Both the position numbers and the translations under genes were made by a program. 5,221 nt of DNA, taken from an uncultured Clostridia bacterium (lineage in GTDB: Bacteria > Bacillota_A > Clostridia > Christensenellales > CAG-138). Under the pieces are notes generated by a model. It was not told where the DNA came from. It ran no database searches and saw only the letters and a program-made list of their open reading frames with translations. The stretch is taken from contig CALFIV010000416.1 of NCBI GenBank assembly GCA_937877295.1, forward strand, positions 1-5,221, written 5' to 3'. This document shows positions 1 to 5,221 of this stretch, piece by piece; the first letter of the stretch is position 1, and each line of letters starts with the position of its first letter.

Positions 1-1
1 G

Positions 2-556
2 CTGAAATCTGTAGCCGGGTTTGATCTCAGTCAGGACGTGCGTTTTTCCACCTATGCCGTTCCGATGATCGCAGGCGAAATCCGGAGACATTTGCGTGAT
101 TACAGCGCTGTGCGCGTACCGCGTTCCATGCGCGATACCGCCTACCGTGCCATGCAGGCAAAGCTAAAGTTGACCGAAACGCTCTCGCGCGAACCGACGG
201 TCGGTGAAATCGCAAAAGAACTGAACATTCCCGAGCCGGACGTCGTCTTTGCATTGGACGCCGTGACCGATCCGGTCAGCCTCTATGATCCTGTATTCAG
301 CAGCGACGACGATGCGCTTTGCGTGCTCGATCAGATCCGTGATCCGAAGGACACGGAAGCAAAGCGGGTCGATGCAATCGCGCTCAAGGAAGGAATCTCG
401 CATCTCGGCGCACGCGACCGTCGCATTCTGCAGCTTCGTTATTTTGCCTGTAAAACACAGGTCGAAGTATCCAAGGAGATTGGTGTTTCGCAGGCACAGG
501 TTTCACGGCTCGAAAAGAGCGCTTTAAAACAGCTTGAGAAATACGTCAAGCTATGA
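2..556 (+). CDS. sigG: RNA polymerase sporulation sigma factor SigG (sigma-G), 5'-truncated
   Basis: This is a sigma-70 family factor that directs late transcription in the forespore after engulfment. The visible 184 residues are the C-terminal part. The frame is open to the window edge, so the true start lies outside, and the family length of about 260 suggests that some 70-75 residues are missing. It begins in region 2, with [20 protein letters not shown] close to the SigF/SigG consensus. Region 3 follows, then the diagnostic stretch [15 protein letters not shown], which matches SigG (FALDAIQDPVSLFEP in Bacillus) rather than SigF. Region 4 carries the helix-turn-helix [19 protein letters not shown]. 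It ends at TGA 554-556, overlapping the last codons of the convergent sigE. SigF is the main alternative; the DPVSL segment and the neighbourhood of sigE argue against it. The identification is from remembered family sequences, not a database search. Confidence 0.9.
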   Translation: MKSVAGFDLSQDVRFSTYAVPMIAGEIRRHLRDYSAVRVPRSMRDTAYRAMQAKLKLTETLSREPTVGEIAKELNIPEPDVVFALDAVTDPVSLYDPVFSSDDDALCVLDQIRDPKDTEAKRVDAIALKEGISHLGARDRRILQLRYFACKTQVEVSKEIGVSQAQVSRLEKSALKQLEKYVKL

Positions 557-1264
557 CTGCATCCGAAGAAGATCACGCTTCAAGCGCTTCATGATGCGTT
601 TTTCCAGACGGCTGATGTAGCTCTGTGAAATGCCCATGGCGTCGGCCACCTGCTTTTGTGTCTGCGCCTCCCCCGTCTTCAGCCCGAAACGCAGGTCGAT
701 GATATCGCGCTCACGCGCAGTCAGCTTGGAAAGGGCTCGGTTCAGCAGCTCATGCTCGACTTCATCCTCCATATCGCGGCTGACCACGTCCGGATCTGTG
801 CCGAGAATGTCCTCCAACAGCAGTTCATTGCCGTCCCAGTCAACGTTTAACGGCTCTTCAAAGCTGACCTCGAGTTTGAGCTTCGTCGTACGTCTGAGAT
901 GCATCAAAATCTCATTTTCGATACAGCGCGAAGCATAGGTGGCAAGCTTGATCTTCTTTTCAGGCTTAAAGGTTTCAACCGCCTTGATCAAACCGATCGT
1001 ACCGATGCTGATGAGGTCTTCCGTCTGCACGCCGGTGTTCTCAAACTTGCGGGCAAGATATACCACGAGGCGCAGATTGTGTACAATCAGCTTATCCTTA
1101 GCCGCTTTATCGGTCGGTGCGCGTTCGATGCATCTTGCTTCCTCCTCCGGATCGAGCGGCGGCGGCAGGCCCTCGTTTGTGTGAATGTACCAGCAAATAG
1201 TGCGTCTGCCAACGTGCAGCCGCAAAAGCAGGTGCGACCAGAGTCGTCGAATCCAAGCGATCAT
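551..1264 (-). CDS. sigE: RNA polymerase sporulation sigma factor SigE (pro-sigma-E)
   Basis: This is the early mother-cell sigma factor, made as an inactive membrane-associated precursor that SpoIIGA cleaves. The 237 residues match the family length (about 239). Residues 1-24 are a basic, amphipathic pro-sequence ([14 protein letters not shown]). The expected cleavage zone is around CWYIHTNEG (24-32), just before the conserved LPPPL (33-37). Region 2 spans about 63-125, with [31 protein letters not shown] and [14 protein letters not shown] nearly identical to Bacillus SigE. Residues 133-155 include the typical VSFEEPLN and [16 protein letters not shown]. Region 4 covers about 180-232, with the helix-turn-helix [19 protein letters not shown]. 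The ATG at 1264 is chosen because GGAGG lies 7 bases upstream and the pro-sequence has the right length. The start lies inside spoIIGA. The stop TAG at 551-553 abuts the sigG stop. The pro-sequence is richer in Arg, Trp and His than the Lys-rich Bacillus one. Confidence 0.95.
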   Translation of the reverse strand: MIAWIRRLWSHLLLRLHVGRRTICWYIHTNEGLPPPLDPEEEARCIERAPTDKAAKDKLIVHNLRLVVYLARKFENTGVQTEDLISIGTIGLIKAVETFKPEKKIKLATYASRCIENEILMHLRRTTKLKLEVSFEEPLNVDWDGNELLLEDILGTDPDVVSRDMEDEVEHELLNRALSKLTARERDIIDLRFGLKTGEAQTQKQVADAMGISQSYISRLEKRIMKRLKRDLLRMQS

Positions 1265-2039
1265 ATTCCATCCTCCATTTGTGCGGCAATACAGATTCCG
1301 GCAGGATCGCCTGCGCGCCGACGATCGGCTGCGGCGATTCTGCGCAATAACAATCGACGGTCACGCCGCCGTAGTCCGGCAGGATCAGCGATTTGGCGCG
1401 CTCGCCATACAGTAAGCCGTCGCTTGCGGCGCTCGCATACGGAATCGGACGTGTCGGCGCATCCGGCGCACGATTGAGCAGCAAGACCGGAAGTCCGGAA
1501 ACCGGCTCTTTGAGCAGATTTCCGCTGTCGATCAGCGCACGCATACGATAGGTCTTGTTCTTCAGCTGTACGATGACCGTCGTGTACAGGCTTTTCTTTT
1601 TGGAAACGCTGAGCATGGACCGCATCAACCGCGGCAGCAGGCTTGCAGCCGCAGCTGAGGCGAGTGCTGTTCGCAGGGTCACCGTTCCCATGATCGTGCC
1701 ATCCGCCGTAATGCTTCCGCCGAGCAGCAGCGTCAGCAGCAATGCTGCGCCTCCCACCAGCGCGGCGGACAGCAATAGAAACGGCAAAACATAAATTCTT
1801 TTTCCCGCATTTCGAAACAACGGAAGCGCTACAAGCAGAAAGCAAGGTAGTTTCAAATACCAAACGCGCAGCGCCGGAACTACAAACAGCGATAATAACG
1901 CGTAAACCGCACCGATCATTGACGCTGCAAATGTCGGCACAAGGCGGATACGTATCCCGAGCCACGCAGCCGTCAAGGCAAAAACGCAGTAGTTCATCAA
2001 CGCGTTGTCAAGCAGAAAGCCTTCGATCGAAACCTTCAT
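1107..2039 (-). CDS. spoIIGA: Sporulation sigma-E processing aspartic peptidase SpoIIGA
   Basis: This membrane protease of the mother cell removes the pro-sequence of SigE, encoded immediately downstream. The 310-residue product begins [17 protein letters not shown], like known SpoIIGA. It has about five hydrophobic membrane segments (roughly 8-28, 33-54, 59-75, 81-107, 116-137). A basic linker (SKKKS, 146-150) leads to the cytosolic protease domain with the signature ALIDSGNLL (168-176), in which Asp171 is the expected catalytic residue. The ATG at 2039 is chosen because it overlaps the spoIIE stop as ATGA and gives the family N-terminus. The frame is open upstream to 2285 but that part lies inside spoIIE. 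There is no clear Shine-Dalgarno sequence, so translational coupling to spoIIE is likely. The domain after Asp171 looks about 35 residues shorter than in Bacillus. The reading frame then continues 52 codons past the normal end, across the start of sigE. A sequencing frameshift there is possible. Confidence 0.9.
   Translation of the reverse strand: MKVSIEGFLLDNALMNYCVFALTAAWLGIRIRLVPTFAASMIGAVYALLSLFVVPALRVWYLKLPCFLLVALPLFRNAGKRIYVLPFLLLSAALVGGAALLLTLLLGGSITADGTIMGTVTLRTALASAAAASLLPRLMRSMLSVSKKKSLYTTVIVQLKNKTYRMRALIDSGNLLKEPVSGLPVLLLNRAPDAPTRPIPYASAASDGLLYGERAKSLILPDYGGVTVDCYCAESPQPIVGAQAILPESVLPHKWRMEYDRLDSTTLVAPAFAAARWQTHYLLVHSHKRGPAAAARSGGGSKMHRTRTDR
1272..1276 (-). promoter_or_regulatory. 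Ribosome binding site of sigE, inside spoIIGA
   Basis: The - strand reads GGAGG at 1276-1272, 7 bases before the ATG at 1264. It fixes the sigE start. It also shows that sigE is initiated independently while ribosomes are still translating the tail of spoIIGA in another frame. Confidence 0.8.
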
Positions 2040-4288
2040 GCGACACGGATCACCATGACGGTCATATCGTCTGAGCCGCCTCTGTTTTGCGCGATCTTCA
2101 GCAGCAGTTCGCCCATTGCTTCGTTTGCGCCAGCGACAGAGCGAATCGCCTGCTCCGGTTTTTCGGACAGCATATCCTGCACACCGTCGGAGCACAGCAC
2201 CAGACGATCGTTCGGTTTTAGCTTCATACGAATGACGCTCGGCTTTGCTTCCACAAGGATTCCGCAGGGCAGCGCTTCGCCGCATATGGTTTTGACGCGT
2301 CCGTTTCGAATCAGATAGCTCGGAGGCGCGCCGTATTTCAGCAGCTCGGCTTCGCCCGAATTCAAATCGATCGATACCGCATCGAGCGTAGCGTACATCT
2401 CCGTGTCGTTGCGCGCAAGGAGCAGCCGGTTTACGTTGTCATAGATCAACTCGCTCCGCATGCCGGCATGATACAGTCGAAACAGCAGATCGATTGCGGC
2501 TTCACTCTCCTGTCTTGCTTGTACGCCGCTGCCCATGCCGTCTGAAAGCGCAAAGCAAACATGCCCGCCCGTGAGACGGCATTCTCCGGTTGCATCGCCG
2601 CTGACCGAAAGGCTTTCATGCGCTTGAAATACGCGCATCGACGCATGAAGACTCGCATCACGTTCATATACATAGGTTACCGCTTGCGGATCGCACGTTC
2701 GCTGCACCATGCGCAGCGGATAGCCGCACACGCGCTCCAAAGTCCTGCATAGCTCTCCTTTTTTCATGCGGAGCGGACGCTGCATGCAAATTGATAGGAC
2801 TTCAGTTCCGTTTGTTTCGTAGCGATCGACGGCGGTGACGGCTGCGCCTGCTTCCGTCAAAACGTCGCGAATCCGTGTACGCAGCGCGTTTGCCGCGCGG
2901 TCTCTGCCGCGCATTCGTTTTGCATAACCGATCAAGGCGTCGCCCGTTCCCGTAAACTGACGATCTACAAGACCGGTCTGCTCCTTTGCGCGTTCGCAGA
3001 CTGCTTCGCGGCTTTTCGCCTGCTGATAGGAGAGCAGCGCGGACGCCGTGAGATTTCGAAACCGCTTGCAGCAGGCGTCCATCGGTTCGATCGGCTTCGG
3101 ACTTTGATCGCGGTCCGCTTCTTTGGCAAGCTTTAGCACCGCATCCTGCATGGCTTCAGCTTCCTTCCAGCAGGATGTACGTTTATCGCAGCTTTGACAG
3201 ATCGCCAAAGCGCCTTGTACGGTCCACCGGCGAATCGCGTCATCCTCCTGCAAAGCGGTATGGAACATTCCGGAAAAGCCTGACAGCAGCGTTCCGAGCC
3301 GAATCAGTTCATCGGATGCGCCTTGTTCGATTCGATCGATCGTACTTCGCATGGAACGCTCGACGATTCCGTCAGCATCCAACATATCCCGCAGACGATC
3401 CATCCATGTGCGCGGAATCAGCAGATACAACAGCATGCTGCAGAGCAGGTTCTGCAAATTGACCGTCAACGCGTCCTCCTGAAGAATGGTACGGAACAGC
3501 AATGCCGATAGGAAGAACGCACTGATGATCAGCGGTTTTCCGTACTTTCGCAATGCCGTGTTGAGCAACGCGCCAAGCGCGACTGTGCCGATCAACGCGG
3601 GATCTGCGCCGGTATAAAGCACCAAAAGAGAAGCACAAAACGTGCCTGCCGAAGCGCCGAATACCCCGCGAAGAGAAACATATAACGCACTCATCATGAG
3701 CAGCAAACTGACTGACAGCGACCAGCCGAACAGTTGCGCTTCGGAGGCAGCGAGTATGATCGCGCTGAGAAACAAAATCAGCATAATCTGTTCGGTATCT
3801 GTCCAAACACGCTCGATCCGGTTGTTTTTGAGCGATCGGATTATGCGCTGCACACAGATCCCGAACGCAGCGGAAACCGGCAGCGACGCCGCCCCGTACA
3901 ACAGCGTCTCGACGCCGTGCAGAAGCAACAGTGGCAGCGAAACAACGCATGACAAGCAGAACAGGATTATCAAAAAACGCGGTTTGCACTGTTTTTTCAG
4001 CCAGATAACGGTACGCGTGGACGCCGTAAACAAGACTGCTGCAAGGATTGTCTGCCAGAGCGGCGGCGAGCCGATCAATGCTCCGAGCACAATGCCGCCG
4101 AGCACGCCGTACGTTTCAATTCCCGCAAGCGTACAGCCGAGCAGCAATCCCAGCGCAAGCGGTACGTGCTGTCCGCGAATGCACACGCGTGACAGCAGCA
4201 ATGCGCACAAAAAACTGCAGAGCACGATCCATGCTTCCTTGAGATCCTTCTTCCGATATTCGGTTGAAAATCGCTGTTTGAGTTGCAT
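2036..4288 (-). CDS. spoIIE: Stage II sporulation protein E (SpoIIAA-P serine phosphatase)
   Basis: This PP2C-type phosphatase dephosphorylates the anti-anti-sigma factor SpoIIAA, so that sigma-F becomes active in the forespore; in Bacillus it also interacts with FtsZ at the polar septum. From the ATG at 4288 the product has 750 residues (Bacillus: 827). Residues 20-292 contain about ten hydrophobic membrane segments. The central region (about 295-550) carries the family's Cys pattern CQSC..R..C (364-373) and a later CC (406-407). The PP2C domain (about 555-750) has metal-binding aspartates in GDA (565), SDGMGSG (583), CSDG (701) and SDDMT (740-741), so it looks active. It ends directly after the phosphatase fold, with TGA overlapping the spoIIGA ATG. 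The start is uncertain: no Shine-Dalgarno precedes 4288. The frame is open upstream to 4498, but the added residues look non-coding and would cover the divergent promoter. An internal GTG start at 4228 is also conceivable. Confidence 0.92.
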   Translation of the reverse strand: MQLKQRFSTEYRKKDLKEAWIVLCSFLCALLLSRVCIRGQHVPLALGLLLGCTLAGIETYGVLGGIVLGALIGSPPLWQTILAAVLFTASTRTVIWLKKQCKPRFLIILFCLSCVVSLPLLLLHGVETLLYGAASLPVSAAFGICVQRIIRSLKNNRIERVWTDTEQIMLILFLSAIILAASEAQLFGWSLSVSLLLMMSALYVSLRGVFGASAGTFCASLLVLYTGADPALIGTVALGALLNTALRKYGKPLIISAFFLSALLFRTILQEDALTVNLQNLLCSMLLYLLIPRTWMDRLRDMLDADGIVERSMRSTIDRIEQGASDELIRLGTLLSGFSGMFHTALQEDDAIRRWTVQGALAICQSCDKRTSCWKEAEAMQDAVLKLAKEADRDQSPKPIEPMDACCKRFRNLTASALLSYQQAKSREAVCERAKEQTGLVDRQFTGTGDALIGYAKRMRGRDRAANALRTRIRDVLTEAGAAVTAVDRYETNGTEVLSICMQRPLRMKKGELCRTLERVCGYPLRMVQRTCDPQAVTYVYERDASLHASMRVFQAHESLSVSGDATGECRLTGGHVCFALSDGMGSGVQARQESEAAIDLLFRLYHAGMRSELIYDNVNRLLLARNDTEMYATLDAVSIDLNSGEAELLKYGAPPSYLIRNGRVKTICGEALPCGILVEAKPSVIRMKLKPNDRLVLCSDGVQDMLSEKPEQAIRSVAGANEAMGELLLKIAQNRGGSDDMTVMVIRVA

Positions 4289-4294
4289 ACCGGA

Positions 4295-4328
4295 ATTGTA
4301 CAAAACGATACCCGTGAATGTTTCGCGA
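4295..4328 (-). promoter_or_regulatory. Candidate spoIIE promoter with near-consensus Spo0A box
   Basis: On the - strand a -10-like TACAAT lies at 4300-4295. Exactly 21 bases upstream is TCGCGAA (4328-4322), one mismatch from the Spo0A box TGNCGAA. Spo0A-activated sigma-A promoters such as spoIIG and spoIIE of Bacillus have an unusually long 21-22 bp spacer, with a 0A box at the -35 position, so the layout fits. A weaker CCGCGAA copy sits 21 bp further upstream (4349-4343). The predicted transcript would start almost at the ATG at 4288, implying a leaderless message or a later start codon. That casts doubt on either the promoter or the start. Confidence 0.35.
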
Positions 4329-4364
4329 ATCTGCGTGACGTTTTCGCGGTTTTGGGTTGCACGG

Positions 4365-4374
4365 TTCGATCGAA
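4365..4374. repeat. 10-bp perfect palindrome TTCGATCGAA in the divergent control region
   Basis: TTCGATCGAA is its own reverse complement and lies between the divergent spoIIE and kinase starts. The same 10-mer occurs once more at 2022-2031, inside the first codons of spoIIGA. Each half ends in TCGAA, as the Spo0A box does, but the full box is not matched. It could be an operator, or a by-product of the general abundance of CGATCG in this DNA. Confidence 0.3.
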
Positions 4375-4414
4375 AGCACGCGCATCGGTAAAGATGGCAA
4401 TTCGTTCCTTTCCC

Positions 4415-4421
4415 TTCGACA
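4415..4421 (-). promoter_or_regulatory. Perfect Spo0A box (TGTCGAA)
   Basis: The - strand at 4421-4415 reads TGTCGAA, the consensus 0A box bound by Spo0A~P. It is about 127 bases upstream of the spoIIE ATG and 8 bases upstream of the -35 element of the divergent kinase promoter. spoIIE is a classical direct Spo0A target in Bacillus, which supports a real site. It could activate spoIIE from a distance, affect the kinase promoter, or both. A heptamer can also occur by chance. Confidence 0.55.
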
Positions 4422-4429
4422 GAATCATC

Positions 4430-4458
4430 TTGCCGCCGTTTGTCAGTTATGCTATAAT
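4430..4458 (+). promoter_or_regulatory. Sigma-A promoter of the kinase gene, extended -10
   Basis: A -35 element TTGCCG (4430-4435, 4 of 6 to TTGACA) is followed by a 17-bp spacer and a perfect -10 TATAAT (4453-4458). TG stands one base before it (4450-4451), making an extended -10. Transcription should begin near 4465, giving a leader of about 37 bases before the ATG at 4502. The element points away from spoIIE. Confidence 0.82.
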
Positions 4459-4488
4459 AATTCATAATTACGAAGACTGTTTGTTTGC

Positions 4489-4495
4489 AAGGAGG
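4489..4495 (+). promoter_or_regulatory. Ribosome binding site of the kinase gene
   Basis: AAGGAGG at 4489-4495 lies 6 bases before the ATG at 4502. It decides the start, because the reading frame is open further upstream (to about 4283) through the promoter region. Confidence 0.88.
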
Positions 4496-4501
4496 CAAGG
4501 C

Positions 4502-5167
4502 ATGACAAAGATCATTGCGTTTGAAGGCATTGACGGAACGGGCAAAAGCGTGCAGATGCAGCGTCTGTCCGACGCGCTCAAGCGTCGCGGGCTTTCTGTT
4601 CTGGAGATTTCCTTCCCCATGTACGATACGTTTTTCGGCGACCTTGTCGGACGCTATCTGTCCGCAAAGGACGGAATCGGCGCGAACACGGTCGACGGAA
4701 AGAGCATGGCGCTTTGGTTTGCACTTGATCGGTTTGAAGCGTTCAAAACACTTGACTATTCCGGCTACGACGTATTGCTGATCAACCGGTATGTTCTGTC
4801 AAACGCGGTCTATCAAAGCATTCGCGACATTGACCTCGGCAAGCCGGATATCCTTGATTTCTGCCTAGAGCTCGAACACAGACATTTCGGCATTCCCGTG
4901 CCCGATTTGCATCTTGTACTGGATATGGACACCGAGGACGCTGCGAACAACGTGGATAAAAAGGGCTTCCGTGAGTACATCGGCAATGCCCGCGACGTCT
5001 ATGAAAGCATCGATTCCATTCAGACCCGCGCGCGCAAAAAATATGCCGAATATGCGCAGCGCATTCCGAACGTACTACTGATTCCCTGTATGGAAAACGG
5101 CAAGCTGCTGCCGATCGACACGATCGCACAGCGCGTGGAAAATGCGGTCATTCAAGCGTTATTCTAA
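4502..5167 (+). CDS. Thymidylate kinase-like P-loop nucleoside monophosphate kinase
   Basis: This is a cytosolic 221-residue kinase of the thymidylate kinase family, expected to phosphorylate dTMP or a related (deoxy)nucleoside monophosphate with ATP. The N-terminus KIIAFEGIDGTGKS holds the P-loop GIDGTGKS (9-16). Further family marks are FALDRFEA (73-80), the NRYVLSNAVYQ segment (95-105) that takes the place of the DR(Y/H) motif, and PDLHLVLDMD (134-143). The lid area, about 145-165, has KKGFREY rather than the Arg-rich lid seen in some Tmk enzymes. The motif Asp is Asn95 here, which is unusual. Length is close to ordinary Tmk (about 205-215). It has its own promoter, ribosome site and likely terminator, so it appears monocistronic and not part of the sporulation operon. 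It may be the housekeeping enzyme or a paralogue with another substrate, so no gene symbol is given. Confidence 0.8.
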   Translation: MTKIIAFEGIDGTGKSVQMQRLSDALKRRGLSVLEISFPMYDTFFGDLVGRYLSAKDGIGANTVDGKSMALWFALDRFEAFKTLDYSGYDVLLINRYVLSNAVYQSIRDIDLGKPDILDFCLELEHRHFGIPVPDLHLVLDMDTEDAANNVDKKGFREYIGNARDVYESIDSIQTRARKKYAEYAQRIPNVLLIPCMENGKLLPIDTIAQRVENAVIQALF

Positions 5168-5173
5168 CGCATA

Positions 5174-5221
5174 CAAAAAGGCGCTGTCTCAAAACAGTTT
5201 AACGAGCTGAGATGAGGCAGC
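5174..5221 (+). terminator. Probable intrinsic (bidirectional) terminator, cut by the window edge
   Basis: An A-tract (5175-5179) and GGC lead into GCTGTCTCA (5183-5191), which pairs with TGAGGCAGC (5213-5221) as a 9-bp stem with one G-U. Inside, CAGTT (5195-5199) pairs with AGCTG (5205-5209) around a 5-base loop. The stem reaches the last base of the window. If it continues with GCC and a T-run it is a bidirectional terminator placed just after the kinase stop. The T-run itself is not visible. Confidence 0.6.

Noticed and set aside
899..1477. Open frame opposite sigE and spoIIGA (192 codons)
   Set aside because: It is Arg/Ser-rich, matches no family I know, and lies opposite highly conserved SigE region 2. 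It is a shadow.
2040..2285. Upstream extension of the spoIIGA frame
   Set aside because: It lies wholly inside the phosphatase domain of spoIIE. The family N-terminus begins at the ATG at 2039, which overlaps the spoIIE stop.
3642..4391. Long open frame opposite spoIIE (249 codons)
   Set aside because: Its composition is rich in Ser, Arg and Cys with no recognisable domain, it has no ribosome site that I see, and it mirrors a clear membrane-protein gene. It is a shadow.
4289..4498. 70-residue upstream extension of SpoIIE
   Set aside because: The added residues do not resemble SpoIIE, and they would run across the kinase promoter and the Spo0A box.
4283..4501. Upstream extension of the kinase frame
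   Set aside because: The strong ribosome site before the ATG at 4502 and the P-loop close to that Met fix the start. The promoter lies inside the extension.
5181..5221. Possible insertion-sequence terminus (GCTGTCTCAAAA resembles ends of some elements)
   Set aside because: The A-tract plus paired arms fit a terminator directly after the kinase stop. No transposase or second inverted repeat is visible, but the window ends too early to exclude it fully.
1..5221. CRISPR array, tRNA or rRNA genes, defence or novel multi-gene system
   Set aside because: No regularly spaced repeats, tRNA cloverleaf sequence or rRNA segment was seen, and nearly all DNA is accounted for by five known-family genes.

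Overview
The window looks like chromosomal DNA of an endospore-forming Firmicute, most likely a Clostridia-type bacterium of medium G+C. This rests on four recognisable sporulation regulators plus a nucleotide kinase. No species can be named from the sequence. The organism's ability to sporulate is inferred from gene content, not shown.

Layout. At the left edge, on the + strand, is the 3' part of sigG, the late forespore sigma factor (its first ~70-75 codons lie outside). It converges on a three-gene block on the - strand that reads leftward: spoIIE (4288->2036), spoIIGA (2039->1107) and sigE (1264->551). These genes are packed without gaps. spoIIE and spoIIGA share an ATGA stop/start. spoIIGA runs 158 bases into sigE in another frame. 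sigE and sigG overlap tail to tail by 6 bases. A 213-bp divergent control region (4289-4501) separates spoIIE from a + strand thymidylate-kinase-like gene (4502-5167). That region holds a good sigma-A promoter for the kinase, a perfect Spo0A-box heptamer, and a less certain spoIIE promoter. The right edge holds a hairpin with an upstream A-tract, probably a terminator cut by the window end.

How the genes work together. SpoIIE dephosphorylates SpoIIAA and thereby releases sigma-F in the forespore. SpoIIGA is the membrane aspartic protease that cleaves pro-sigma-E in the mother cell. SigE is its substrate, and SigG follows sigma-F in the forespore. The window therefore joins the activator of the first forespore sigma factor with the activator and polypeptide of the first mother-cell sigma factor in one apparent operon. 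In the classical Bacillus arrangement, spoIIE is elsewhere and sigG follows sigE in tandem. The genes themselves are known families; what is unusual is their order, orientation and overlaps.
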